The notes beneath the pieces were generated by a model. It did no database searches. It saw only the letters and a program-made list of their open reading frames with translations, and was not told where the DNA came from. A stretch of 64,000 nucleotides of DNA from Taxawa tesnikishii (nom. ined.). Taxonomy: Eukaryota > Ascomycota > Dothideomycetes > Dothideales. Location of the stretch: NCBI GenBank assembly GCA_030247885.1, contig JAPDRO010000003.1:1302001-1366000 (forward strand), read 5' to 3'. Position numbers and translations under genes: made by a program. Shown here in pieces: positions 11,186 through 23,113 of this stretch (the stretch's first letter is position 1; each line of letters starts with the position of its first letter).

Positions 11186-14100
11186 ATGTCGAATCTCTTG
11201 GGCGCCTTGAAGTCATCTATCACCAGCTTCACTAGCTCTCTGGGCGCGCAGGCGAAGGATCCAGGCGATAGAGAGGTAAATCCACGGAACCTTTCTACTT
11301 TGCCAAACTATGTGACTGATGGACTCTCAAATAGACGGACCATGAACCGTCGAATTCTCCTTCGCGCTCGAATCTCCAACCCTCCACCGCAGAGACTCCT
11401 GCAAAGCGCCCCGCCTCTCCCACCAGGTACCCTTGTACCCTTCGTTGCGCTGTGCTACTGCTGCGGACCTGACACCACTCCAGCTCCACGAACAAAAGAC
11501 CGAGGCTAACTGCGCGCACGAGTGAAGAGGAGGAGAGGCTTGTGGAGAATCACAAGTGCGTGGTAGAGCAGTCACCCGTACGCCGAGCGCTCATTACCGG
11601 CAGACAGGCCTCAGGTGCTATACGGATACCTACACCCACAGAGTGGGATTCGTCCTCCATGAAGTTCGGCGGAGCTGGACAGTTCAAACCACGCAACACA
11701 CTGAGCAAGCCATCGTCTCATACGTCTAAGCGGCCTTTGGGGCAGGCCACCTATGGCAAGCACAAAGGGTCGACCTACTCAGCCGACTGGGTTCCCCTAG
11801 ACACCGAACGGGTGACTGGAAGCAACGTGCCTTCGAGATCACGGGGGAGAGCCAGTCTGACGCACACGACAACCCTCCCAGCAAGAAGCGGAGGATTTCC
11901 GACTCGACGCGTAGACCAGCTCAGAATGTGATTGATATCGAAGACGAGGACGAAATTCACTCTGTGAGAGACTCCTTCGACGGGACGCCAACTGGCGTGG
12001 TGACCAATCGACGGAGAGCCAATGACACGAATACATCGGCCAGTCAAGAATCCTTTGCGCATTACAACCAGCTAGGCCGCTTTAGTCAAGACGAATTTCG
12101 CTCCATCGATCGAAATGTGAATCTCAGCCAGTCCAAGAGAACACGAAAGCCCAAAGACCCTGCTCACCGCCCATCGCAGATCAACATGCCCACTCTGTAC
12201 TTTGCGCCTTCCACATCAGCCTGCAAAACACCTCGCCAGTCCCACGTCAGCACGGGTACTAGAGATGCACCTGTTGACGTAGATGAAGATAGCCCGGAGG
12301 CGGCAAGAATTGCTGCCCAGGGAAAACCCGGACTGCGCAGGTACGAGGATAACAACGCCACGACAAGACATTTGACGCACGGCAAGCTTAGAGAAGAATC
12401 CAGGCCGCAATTACCCACGACTACGTCGCCGGAGGCGATCAATCAAACTGTCGCAACAGTGGAGAAGCGCCGGTTTACCCCTTCAGTCCTTGCTAAACCC
12501 TTCGCAAATGCGAGTCAAAGTCCGGTTTCGAAGAAGAGACCTGGCAGTCCCCTTGTCGAAATTCCTGTACATTCTACTGGAACTACCCCCAAGCGGCACA
12601 ACGATCAAGTGAATGATCGCTCGCCCATTCGTAATGGATGTTGGACTCCACCAACGCTTGACGAAACATCCAAAGCGAACACTGTCAGCGGCAGGAAAGA
12701 AAGTCAGGCTGTACACGGTCGGCTCAGAATGCTTGCGGATACCCCAAGTGTTCCAAAAACTCTTGCGGTTGACGACGAAGCTGATGAGCTCCATGGTCCA
12801 AGCACGTTGACCCGTCGAACCTTGCCTCAAAACCCGGAGCGTTCCATCCTAGTTGCACAAAGGAACACGAAAACACGGTCTTCTGAAGAAAGCCTTGTGC
12901 CTCGCAATGAAGTTCCTTTTAAGCAGCAGAGAGGACACGGTCGAGATGATAACGACGACAAAGGAGGTGAGAAGGAAGAAGACGAGGATGCTTATGGAGA
13001 AGAGTTTATCCCTCTCAAGCAAATATGGATGTGGAAAGGCCGTCTGCATGCGACGCAAGACTTGTTTCTCCAGATCTTTCTGGAGGAGAAGATTTTCACC
13101 ATTGTGCACAACGGTGCCCAAGTCAAGGACGCCGGCAATGAAAAACCTTTTCTGATCGAAAGAGCGCATGCCCGAAAGGTTACGTACAGCGAAGCAAAGT
13201 CGTTGAAGCTCCGTGTTTCGGGTTCTGCTTCCCAGTATAGCAACGGGGTAATCTGGTTGGAGTTCACAGATCGTGTGTTCCTCAGTAAATTCGTCCGGTT
13301 CGCTGAGCTGTTTAGAAACGACGATTTGAAGACCGAGGTCATTTCAGAGTGGGTGCAATCTGCTTGTGTACTGATCTGTTTGACTGATAACGTAACAGTG
13401 ACAAGATCGAAGGGATGTTTTTAAATACTACGTTGGAATACGAGGACATGGTGCTGGATCCTGCGATCATGTTGCTGGCTAAGCGAGCGGACAGCAGCAT
13501 AAATCACGGAAGCGTCAGAACCGCACGACGACGGATTGCTCAACCGGGCGACAATGACTCGCTAGTTGAAGCGCAACCTCGCACGACAAGAGCACAGAGG
13601 ATGTTGGACGAGTATTCAGCAAGGAAGACTACCGCCGCATCACCGAGAAGCGCCTCAGCAACCAGCGACAATTGCAGACCAGCACAGCCTGTACGTTCGA
13701 CCCGACGTTCGACACAGGCAACTGAATCCATGCACGACAACTCGGCTTCAGCGAATCAGATGCCTGCGGTGCAACGATGGTCATTGGCCAACAAGCTCGA
13801 ACGGTGGCCCAATGCGCTTGTGTATCCCTTTGAAGGTGCGAAGCGGACAACTGTGGAGTTTGAGGATATTGCGCGCCTTGATGATGGCGAGTTTCTCAAC
13901 GACAACCTCATCTCGTTCTGTATCCGCTACCTTCAGGAAAAGCATCCTGAAGTTAAGGATCATGTGCACTTTTTCAATACCTTCTTCTACACCGCCCTCA
14001 CCACGAAGCAGAGTCGCAAAGGGTTCAATTACGATGCAGTCAAGCGCTGGACTAAAGGCACAGACATCTTTACTAAGCCATTTGTTGTTGTACCGATTAA

Positions 14101-15439
14101 CGACAACCTACACTGGTTCTTGGCTATCATCTGCAACCTGGATAACCTCTCTCGCAAGCCCACATCAGAGGAAGGCTTGAGTGCTACTTCTTCAGATAGC
14201 ATTCTGAAAGAGCAGCCAGGCGCCATATCAGGTGACGGCACGGAGGCTGATCAGACACAACTGGAGCAAGACAGCGAGACGGCGGTTGAAAAGCAAGGCA
14301 TGCCCTCTTCCCCCTCGAATCAGCTGGAAGACTTGACTATTTCCGATGATATGCCTAAGCCCATGCACAGGTCTTTCAGACTCACCCAGAATGATGGCGA
14401 TAGCGACGTTTACGAAGTTGAAGAAACACAGGACGAAGCTTCCCAACCCGAATCCTCTGCAGCTCTGTTACAAGGCTCAAAGTATTTCACGCATGGCATC
14501 AATCATGGCAAGACAAGTTCACCTTCGTGGTCAACTCGAAAAACAAAGAGACAAGCTCCGCCTTTGCCAAGAATCTCGCCAGACCAGTAAGTTACCCTCG
14601 CAAAACAGTCAAGCACCTTACTTACATCAAAATGCAGACCCGTCATCATTACACTTGATTCATTAGCCGCTCCGCATACAACAGAGGTTCGCAACCTGAA
14701 AGACTATGTCGTTGAAGAAGGCAAAGACAAACGTGGATTGGATGTGGTACGTACAGATATCAAAGGCATGACAGCAAAAGGCATCCCACAGCAGACCAAC
14801 TTCTGTGATTGTGGCGTCTACTTGGTCGGCTATCTTGAGGAATTCATTAAAGACCCGCGCGGCTTCGCACACAAGGTGCTATCCAGAGAACTCGATCAGA
14901 ACAACGACTTCGCCGACTTCGACCCAAGCGCCAAGAGAGCAGAGATCCGTGAGGATCTGTTGAGACTCGCCGAGGAGCAGAAGGTAGTTCAGCAAGCAGC
15001 CAAGAAGGCGAAGAGACAGCAGAAGCTTGCTGCTCAGAATGAAGCGACGCAGATAAAGCCCAGAAACGAGCCCAATAATGGTGCATCTGCAGACCGGTAC
15101 AAGTTCGGTGGTGATGGAGCACCGCCTGCTTCACCGAGGTCTTCCGAACCACTAGACAATAATCTTTCCCTCGCTATGTCAGAGCCTGACGTCGCTCAAA
15201 GGACTGCGAGAGAAAGTCAAGCCGAAACAGAAGATGGCGACAATGACGATGAGATGCTTCTGAAATCAGACGAGGGGGCGCTAGGACAAGCGCCTGGTGG
15301 ATCTGTAAACTTTCTCGATCAGATAATACAACATGCTGAGCCGGAAGGCGCAGGAGAGCGTAGCCCGCAACAAACTCCAAAACGCCAGGTACCGCAAGAT
15401 AACTTTGTCGATCTTAGCAGTCCGGTCCAGCAAGCATGA
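11186..15439 (+). CDS. ulp2: Ulp2/Smt4-type SUMO-specific cysteine protease
   Basis: Exons begin 11186-11275, 11335-11426 and 11484 onward. Later introns are 13349-13398 and 14587-14637, and the stop is at 15437-15439. The long N-terminal half is disordered and basic. Then comes a conserved segment (IPLKQIWMWKGRL) and the C48 protease domain. That domain has the entry motif LDDGEFLNDNLISFCIRYL, the catalytic His in NDNLHWFLAI, the Asp in VIITLDSL, and Gln-Cys in QQTNFCDCGVYL. A large insertion between His and Asp is typical of Ulp2/SENP6-7 enzymes, which trim poly-SUMO chains in the nucleus. Near 11800-11880 the frame shifts by one missing base: an extra G at about 11810-11813 would join both parts through RGDWKQRAFE. 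The C-terminal tail is acidic and low complexity. Confidence 0.88.
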
Positions 15440-15906
15440 CCCTTCGAGTTGTGGAACAAGCAGAAGGCTTCGCAACTTCAAGCTGTGGCTCGCTGGCATC
15501 CCAATGGCCATATCAGGAGGCAGAGTGTCTTTGTCGGTTATTGGAGGCTGATCGATCCTCTCCTTATGATTCGGCACAGCGACGGCGTTGGTGGTATTGT
15601 TTCTTCACAGGGGTTTGCTATGTCGCTTCTCAACGCATTGTCCCGCACTACACAAAGACACCATATGATGATCCAATCGGGACGTTTATCCACATACCAC
15701 TGTTCGCAACGGGTGCATTCTAAACGTGTCCACATGACTGTCCAATATCCGGCGTTATCTCCTTCCAGGAGTTCGAGTGTTGTAGCAGAATGTTCAAATG
15801 TCAAGCGTGTTGAGTGATGCTAGATATCAGGGCAAGTGCCGTCCATGCATGTCTAACCGTAACGCCTCGCTAGTCATCAAGCATATCCGTGTTCATTGGA
15901 AACGGT
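15440..15906. other. Intergenic between convergent genes
   Basis: Shared 3' flank of ulp2 and the AIG2-like gene. No feature recognised. Confidence 0.5.
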
Positions 15907-16581
15907 TCATACTGCGCTCTGCAGCGGCTCCTCACCCTTCCGCGCCTTGTCTTTCGCATGCACCTCTTGCAGTGCACTGCTGATGTGGCCATTCAGTCCT
16001 CGTCCCCTTGTGCCATCGTTCTCTTGTACCCTGACGGCGTCATCCACTTCCGCGTACTCGTGAGTGGCTTGTTCACCCACCCAGTAGCGCATCTTCTCCC
16101 TCTGGAACTCGGCAAAATCCCACTCTTCTTGTTCCAGCTCGTGCTCGCCCGCGATCCAGATATATGTTTCCGCCGGCACCTCCTGGCCTTCCACGTTACC
16201 CTTTCCGCTCTCGTCTCCGACCTTGGTCAATAGTCGCGGCCGCACGGTCTTGCGCTCGTATTCCTCCCCTTCGAAAATGTCCAGGCGCCAGATGTCGGCA
16301 TCGGTCAGACCGGTCACGTACGTGCCGCGTACGGTTGAGGACGCATGGGGGATAACGGCGGGGTAGTCGGCGTGTCGGACTCGGTGTCGGCGATGGTTGT
16401 GGAGAATGGCCGGTCGCATCTGTAAGTTGGAGACGGCGCTTATGCCAGGATTCGAATTTCCGTGACATACACGGTAGAGAACCTCGGGTGCCATGAGGGT
16501 GCCTAAGCCATGTTAGAACAAGAGATAGGACGAGTTGGGCGAGCGGTACATACCGTAGAAGAAGGCGGTACGGTCACCCAT
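15907..16581 (-). CDS. AIG2-like gamma-glutamylcyclotransferase-fold protein
   Basis: Two exons on the minus strand (16581-16554 and 16502-15907) joined over a 51-nt GT-AG intron give about 207 residues. The start MGDRTAFFYGTLMAPEV contains the family's YGTL substrate-loop motif. YPAVIPH, VRGTYVTGLT, DIWRLDIFEGEEYERKTV and AETYIWIAG follow the AIG2/GGCT fold, with the expected acidic residue in the FEGEEY segment. The C-terminal extension (EQATHEYAEVDDAV onward) is charged. Members act on gamma-glutamyl amines or peptides, but the exact substrate cannot be told from the sequence. Confidence 0.88.
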
Positions 16582-17328
16582 GTTCGCGTGTGTCCTTTCT
16601 GACAGGCAGTAAATGGTACAAGTGAGGGTTTGATAGATAGAGGAGTTCCTGAAGGGGAGGTTTGCGCGGGATGAAGCAGTCAAAAGACGAGCTTGAAGGA
16701 TCGTTGCACAGGCATTCCTGTTCCTATCCTTATCGCGGAGATGCATGCGATTACAGCCCTACTAGGGACACGGGCCGACGGGAGATGAACGGAGTCTAGT
16801 GCAGCTATCCGCAAAGCTTCAATTGCTTACTTTTCGCCTCGTCTTGTCTCCTGAGTCCTGAATCGCTGGTGACCCTTCGTCATTTCTGCCGCTGTATTAT
16901 CTTGTTGAATTCTGTTCAGCTGTGGTAAGCGTTTGCTATCTCCCATCGCATGGTCGGCTTCACCTACTTACAGACCGATTGTCCTCCGAGTTGCTGACCA
17001 GAGTAAGAACTGCTGCGTAATACGAGCGTACATGTCTTGACGGCCGACTCTATATCAACCTCGCTTCTCCCCTCTGCTACCTCGTTCCTCCTCTGTTCGC
17101 TTTTTCCAACACAAAAAAGCCCGTTCTTTGGTTCGTACTGCTCCTGCACATCATTAGTCGCTTTGCCCCCCACCCCAAGGACGAACTCATCGTCATGTAC
17201 GCCAAATCATGGCCAACTACTCCCATTTCCTGTGAACCCACCGCTTGATTATCACTTCCTACGTATGCCACCGACGGGTCCTGCTTGCTTCTCTCACGGC
17301 GACGTTGACGCCGATCAGAGTTCTGGCT
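16582..17328. other. Divergent promoter region
   Basis: Lies between the AIG2-like gene (minus) and the PQ-loop gene (plus). No clear repeat or additional exon. Confidence 0.5.
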
Positions 17329-17448
17329 ATGGACCGGTTAGCAGCACTATCGCATTGGAGCGTGGAAAGGGGTCTTCTCCCGAGCTGGAATGAGCAAGAT
17401 TACCCACCCAATCAATATTCCCAAAACACTAACGAGCGATACAGAACC

Positions 17449-18271
17449 ATGGGCCTCGCATCATGGCTTATCACGCATATCTCGCCTGTTTTCATCGTAA
17501 CGTCTCCGATCACCAGCTATGCAGACCAAATCTATTCCATCCATCGGACGGGATCCTCGGCCGGATTTTCGCTCGACATTCCCCTCATCATGCTTGTTGC
17601 TTCCATTCTAAAGTATGTTTGTAACCTGGTACTTGCCGAAGCAGCGGTGTGCCGCATGCTGACGTCGCGGACGCAGGCTCTTTTACTGGCGCGGCGCTAG
17701 ATATGACACTTCACTCCTCATACAGGCAGCACTTATGATTGTTGTGCAAAGTCTGCTCTTGCATGTTGCTTTGGTAAACCGCCCTGCGATCAGCGCGTCA
17801 TCCACTCTACACCAACCCTTTGCTGGATCGAGAGAAGGCGACACACGCATCAACAGGCCCTTCAACTTCTGGCAGTGGCGACCAGCAAGACCTTACTGGA
17901 CTTTTCTCGCATGTTTCACGATAGCGTTACTTCTCCTCCAGGTCATCATCGGAAGCGGGCCGTCGTACACAGCATTGCAGGGCTACGTCGCATTGAGCAT
18001 CGAGGCCACGCTGCCGCTACCTCAAATATTATCCAATCAGAAGAATAGGAGCTGTAAAGGTTTTCGGCTCAGCGTTCTGATCAACTGGCTTATTGGAGAC
18101 GCTATGAAGATGACGTTCTTCTTCCTGGCCGAGAGCAACATCCCGTGGTCTTTCAAGCTCTGCGGTCTCTTCCAAGCCGCATGCGACGCATACTTGGGAG
18201 TTCAGTATTGGATGTATGGAGAAGGGGAGACAAGACACGATGCTTTCAACAAAGAAGAAAGGTTATCTTGA
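17449..18271 (+). CDS. PQ-loop repeat membrane protein (Any1/SLC66A2-like)
   Basis: Exons 17449-17612 and 17677-18271 (64-nt intron) encode a multi-pass protein of the PQ-loop family. The first repeat is SYADQIYSIHRTGSSAGFSL followed by an LKLFYWRGARYDTSLL segment, which matches the fungal Any1 and animal SLC66A2 branch. The second repeat is LPLPQILSNQKNRSCKGFRL. Hydrophobic helices follow each repeat (ILKLFYW, TIALLLLQVIIG, FKLCGLFQAACDAYLGVQYW). Any1 acts in Golgi/endosome membranes and affects phospholipid asymmetry. An in-frame ATG at 17329 would add 40 residues (MDRLAALSHW). I prefer 17449, because the first helix begins there. Confidence 0.85.
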
Positions 18272-19195
18272 CCGGACTTTCATCTTTGCAGAGTCGCAAA
18301 AAGGAGCCCCAAAGGCGCTCCCTCTCACATGTTCAGGCGCCGAATATCTTCTACTTTGAAGAGTGGAGAGTACGCGGGTTTAGTGGATGTAAACGGGCCA
18401 CTTGTACATTGGAAAATAGGTTGGGGCAAGGCAGGACGGTTCGGAGTTCTCATCGTCCGGCAACAGCACCGCTAGGTCCAATTGTAAAGAACTTGCTTTT
18501 AACAATATAAAGTGTATGGGTTTATTGGGACCAACCAGAAACAACCGTCGCTTCACAAAGCCCTTCCGTGTCACTCACGATAAGCTCAAAGGCTACCATG
18601 GGAAAGAATGTGCGTCATACCTCATATGTCCCGATGTTTGAACATTGGATCCCCAAACGTTCAGTCCACTTCAGACAAAGTATTCCGCCCTTTGCGACTG
18701 CACTTGCATGGCTCAAGCACTACCAGCCTAAGTTCCAACGATAGTCCAACCTGCCAAGAACATAATCGCTCTGGTCTGGCTGAACTCCATAAAGGGCTGA
18801 TGGCGTTCTTAGCGCGGTCGTGGGATTGTTGAAAGAGTCGTGCCAAACTCACGCATGTGGTGAATATGCTTTCGAGCAGCAGACAGTTCAGGTTAGTTTT
18901 GATGGTCTGAAAGACTATTCTGCCGTTAGGTAGGCGATGATGCTTCATGCACTGCCTCATCCGGGTACAGATGATGGTCAACCGCATGATGTGACAGAAT
19001 CTCCATAGACCACTTTAATGCTCCGCACCATTCTAACAGGCAGGCACCCAGTTGTGATTGCTACATAAGTAATAACATTGTCCTCCAGTCTGCGGGTCCA
19101 AAGACATTCGGCCGCGACTGACCTTTTCTTTTGTTTGGTTTCTCCTTGGTTATTTCCTTCCGGTCTCGAGGTCACCTAAAGACCCGGCCGATGTT
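18272..19195. other. Intergenic, nothing recognised
   Basis: 3' flank of the PQ-loop gene followed by about 700 bases of anonymous sequence. Confidence 0.5.
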
Positions 19196-19621
19196 TTGCT
19201 GGCTTTTTCTCGACATATATGTCTATCTGTCAGGAAAGATGGTGCCGCCGCCGCCGCCATATCGGCCCCCTGGGGCTGGAACAATCCAGGTCCCTCACAG
19301 GGCAGCAACCAGAATCACTACCAGAACAGCAACCGGAATAGCTATCCGAATGACAACCGGAACAATAACCGGAACAACAAACCACAAAGGCATCAGCACA
19401 CTTTTCAGAACAGCTACTTGAACAGCAGCTTGAATAGCCATCAGAACACCTTTCAGGACAGCTCTTACGGAAACTTACACGACTATCTCAATAGCACTCA
19501 CCACGACTTTCGAACGCCACCATGGCTAATGCTAGACTATCGCAGTTTTGCTACTGGGTTGCCCACTAGATCGACTTGTAAGTATGCTCCCTTGCCCCGA
19601 GTGCCGACCAGGTCAAGGTGA
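19196..19621 (+). other. Asn-rich low-complexity open stretch
   Basis: An open frame of 141 codons whose central part is rich in Asn, Gln, Ser and His (for example NSNRNSYPNDNRNNNRNNK), made of degenerate 'aacaaccggaat'-like units. There is no domain and no matching homolog that I know. It may be a lineage-specific low-complexity exon, a decayed tandem repeat, or part of the hapX upstream region. Confidence 0.25.
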
Positions 19622-19657
19622 GTTGGAAGGCAACGCATGCTTGTTCAGGGTTGACAG

Positions 19658-19678
19658 ATTGGTAAGTGTGGTCCCAAT
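19658..19678. promoter_or_regulatory. Pair of CCAAT boxes upstream of hapX
   Basis: CCAAT occurs on the minus strand at 19658-19662 and on the plus strand at 19674-19678, about 230-250 bp before the hapX start. The CCAAT-binding complex is HapX's own partner, so autoregulation is conceivable. CCAAT is a common pentamer, so this is weak on its own. Confidence 0.35.
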
Positions 19679-19844
19679 CTGCCAGAGACCTCGACGTTGA
19701 TTTATTCTTAGACGTCTGCCGCCGTGCGATGGCAGCTTACTGACTGTTGTAAACATGAGTCGGGTCAAACCGCGACCCAGCCCAGCCCTGCTTGGCGCAC
19801 CTCGTTTAACCCCTCTCACGTGCCGAAACCGGAGCTGATGAATC

Positions 19845-19853
19845 TTATCAGAT
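19845..19853 (-). promoter_or_regulatory. GATA-type SreA/Sre1 binding site before hapX
   Basis: The minus strand reads AATCTGATAAG, a full match to the extended (G/A)ATC(T/A)GATAA consensus known for the fungal iron-replete repressors SreA/Sre1/SRE. It lies 55 bp before the hapX ATG. In Aspergillus SreA represses hapX when iron is sufficient, so the position fits a conserved circuit. The site match is seen directly; its function is inferred. Confidence 0.7.
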
Positions 19854-19907
19854 TTTGATCTCGGCCGCCCACTCCGCCAGCAACCACAGCCCTCCAATCC
19901 CTACGCA

Positions 19908-21475
19908 ATGGAGGATCCCATACCACTCCCGCAACCCTCGCAGCCCCAATCGTCGCAAGGAAATACTCTCGGCGGGACGCCGCCCGACTCTGCTTCGGCC
20001 TTCACTGACCCAAACGTACCTGGACCTGCGCGAGACTACCCTCTGGGCTACCTGGCTCAAGATGCCGGTACTGTAGAGGACCAAGAGCAGCCGGCGGTCA
20101 ATCGGGCACTACACCCGTCGGACCGGTCAAACACTACCCTTCAGGACAACACCCGCAATGAGCAGGTTGTCGTTTCCCAGGCCCCAAGAGGTTCTGCTTC
20201 TGGGTCATCGCCTACCGGTGGGAACGGTCCTGCCGGCTCGTCATGGACCGTCCCAGCTCGACCAAAGCCAGGCCGCAAGCCGCTAGAGAAGACAGAAGAC
20301 CCTCACAACAGACGTAAGGTCCAGAATCGCCAGGCCCAGAGGGCGTTTCGGGACAGAAGGGCACGCAGGGTACAGGAGCTTGAGGAGGCGATGCAGAAGA
20401 TGAAGGATGAGGACAACGAGACCATCAACAGGTTGACAATCGAAGCGCACCGATACAGAGAAGAAAACGCTCAGCTGCACAGGCAGCACACCCAAGACAC
20501 AGACGAAATCAACAATTGGAGGAACAGAGTGGACGATCTCACTGAGCGACTAAAGCGGGCGGAAGAGCAAATATACGGACCAAGGACTAGAGGTACGCTT
20601 TGAACTTGTTGTTCCATGTTAATCCATCCAAAACTCAAAACTAACTGCTGCCAAGAGCCACGACCAACCCTGCCTCAGATCAACATGCCCTCTGCTATGT
20701 CTTCCGCTTTTACTGCGGCCTCTTACGGACAGAGCAATACTCTTACCCAGGTAACACTTCGTGGCATGGACGTTTTCCACTCACGGTTGACTCACGACTA
20801 CCAGACTGCACGTCCACCAATAGCAAGCGCTCCAGCATCCGCGCCGACCCCGCCAGATGATACAGAGATCGACTTCACCTACTTAGCTCGTCCACGCAAC
20901 TCGGGTACAAGTGACAGCAACCCAAGCAATGCCATGACACTGGACGATGCCGACTGCGGGTTCTGCGACAAGGGCTCCTTCTGCATATGCAGAAATGCGG
21001 CGCGGGATAGCCATCCCACCGCGTCGAACGCCTCAAGGCCAGCTCCACCACCACCGGGCTTTCTCGAAGCACCCGCTCGTGCCAGTGGTCCAGGCTCATG
21101 TGACGCGTGTCTGCGCGACCCGGAACGTGCCCGTCAGTGTCGAGAACTTGGGCAAGCCGTCCGGTTCAGCAGCGCTGGTGGCGCCATGCTTCCACCGCCA
21201 CAGCCCCAACCAGACCGAATGTCTTGCGATGATCTTCTAAGCCAGGCTCAGTCATTGCCGCGAGGCCAACAGTTCGGCGAGGTGTTTGGCGGGCTGCAGG
21301 CCTACCCCGCAGCCAAGGACCGCACGAGCCGGCGATGGAGTTCGATAGTACTGATGCAGCGCACGCACTCGCCTCTCTTTCGAGAAGATCAACAATAATT
21401 TCACAGCCAGACCCTGACGAAAGAGGGCAACCTCAAAGCCATCGCGGAGATTCTCCAGATGCGATGCACGAATAA
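19908..21475 (+). CDS. hapX: HapX iron-regulatory bZIP transcription factor
   Basis: Exon 1 runs 19908 to about 20592, and a 60-odd-nt intron (GTACGC...CCAAG) leads to exon 2. The CCAAT-complex binding motif SSWTVPARPKPGRKP is followed at once by a basic region (RKVQNRQAQRAFRDRR) and a coiled coil. Exon 2 has a cysteine-rich Fe-S sensing motif CGFCDKGSFCIC, a second Cys cluster CDACLRDPERARQC, and the MSCDDLLSQAQSLP segment. HapX represses iron-consuming genes under starvation and activates iron detoxification in excess. The frame breaks near 21325-21334. One extra base, most simply a C in 'gagccgg', restores the conserved tail PAMEFDSTDAAHALASLSRR and a stop at 21473-21475. Without it the product ends at 21398. 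Confidence 0.9.
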
Positions 21476-22251
21476 TCTGCCCGCACTCTATCTGTTGTCG
21501 CGGTTGTTCTTTGTACATTTCTCCCACTCTTTTTGTGGTCCGGTTTAGACTAGGGTTGGCATTTTTGTTGATACCTGCAAGCACGGGAGGCTGGAGTCAT
21601 CGGCTTCCATGGCGCTGATTATTTGATACGAACGAGGAAAGGACGAAGAGAGATGAGGAGACCGGAAAGCATGGACGTCGGATGCATAGCAGCCTTTCTA
21701 GGTTGCACAATGGTCTCTCGACCCTCCCCTCATCAAATTCTCATAACTTTTACTATTTAATGACGGCCGACCAATCTTTCTATGCGATGTTTCCTGCAAC
21801 AACGTGTGCAACCCTCTGAGCTCCTTCAAGCCTGCACACCACTCACAGTACAGGGCAGCCCCAGTTAGGTACAATCACCATGGACGATTTCATTGGCGCG
21901 TTGACGGAAGTTATACATGCACTTGATGAGTCGGAGGTTGTTTTGAAAAAGCCTCTCTTGGTTTCTCAATGGTTTGGCAAAGTGCTCTGGACGCCAGGCT
22001 TGAGGAACTGTGCGAGGATTATCCGGATCATAATCGGTTCTCTGGGCAAGGTTAACTGTGCGGAAGAGGGGGATCTGCCGCGTAAAAGAAACGCCATAGA
22101 ATGTACATGCCCCCCGCCAAACTCCTCTGTCCAAATCCTGTATATGCACATGCCGGTCCCAGGCTGTAGACGTACACTCTTGTCTAAGGCCCCTCACTCC
22201 AACCACGGTAGTCTTAAATCTTGGCTCCTTCCTCGCTGGGACATGCTACCC
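21476..22251. other. Intergenic between convergent hapX and ferredoxin genes
   Basis: Tail-to-tail 3' flanks. There is an open stretch on the minus strand (22206-21865) but it has no recognisable domain. Confidence 0.5.
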
Positions 22252-22899
22252 TCAGCTCTTCTTCGCAAAATCACTCGCCTGCAGGTTTCTAGTCATGCTC
22301 GGCAGTTTGACGACCAATCCATCCAACTCCGGGCTCATCTTGACCTGGCAGCCCAGCCGACTCATCTCCGTGAGTCCAAACGCCAGATCCAGCATGTCGT
22401 TCTCGTCATCGTCCGGCTCAGGCATGGCATCGTACATGGCCTCATCCTCGACAATAACGTGACATGTCGAGCAGGCGCAGGAGCCGCCGCAGGCACCCTC
22501 CATCTCCAGGTCGTTGGCCTGGGCAATGTCGAGGAGGTTGTCGCCGTCGGCGACCTCGAATGTGTGCGAGTCGCCATCCTTGTCTATGAAAGTGACTTTG
22601 CGCCTGGTTTCAGGGTCAGTGTCGGGAAGTTAACAGGAAGGGCGGACTTTGTTACTCCTCGCCGGGCTTGGGGGCGTGAGGTGACCATGGGACGCTCGTG
22701 CTGTTGAGGAAAATGGTCTCGGTGCCACGACTGCCCGCAGTGTCCTCCTCCGGCTGCTGTCCGAGCTCTTGACGTTTGATATCCCGAGGCCGCTGAATTG
22801 CCTCGTACTACCGCTGGCGCAACATGATTGTGAGGTCGAGCGTACGGCGTGCCGCACAATGCGCGCGCTGAATCTGGCAGCGCAAGGGGCTAGGGACAT
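22252..22899 (-). CDS. yah1: Mitochondrial [2Fe-2S] ferredoxin (adrenodoxin/Yah1 type)
   Basis: Exon 1 (22899-22656) begins with an Arg/Ser-rich mitochondrial presequence (MSLAPCAARFSARIVRHAV). Exon 2 (22603-22252) follows a 52-nt GTAACA...CCAG intron. The cluster-binding Cys residues are in GACGGSCACSTC, with the fourth in SRLGCQV. VTFIDKDGDSHTFEVADGDN is the typical N-terminal strand pair, and MPEPDDDENDMLDLA the acidic partner-binding helix. The protein passes electrons from NADPH-ferredoxin reductase to Fe-S cluster assembly and heme A synthesis. The frame breaks once in a five-G run at 22670-22674. A sixth G gives the invariant GHLTPPKPGEE and lines up the intron phase, so the gene is probably intact. 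Confidence 0.92.
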
Positions 22900-23113
22900 G
22901 TTTTACTGTGTGTTGAGCAGAAGCAGGAGGATTGGCCTGAGTTTCTGTACGAGAAGAGCGATAGGTAGACCGAGGTCTCTGATGAAGACGGGAAAGAATT
23001 CTGGTCGGCGGGCCGGCGAAGCGGACATAGAACGCACTCTGACTTCATACATCTTCTGCCTGCATACAATCGATGCAACCTGCTTTACACCTACCACAAC
23101 TACAGTCACAACC

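Noticed and set aside
21865-22206. 113-codon minus-strand open stretch after the ferredoxin gene
   Set aside because: No domain. It overlaps the shared 3' flank of two convergent genes.
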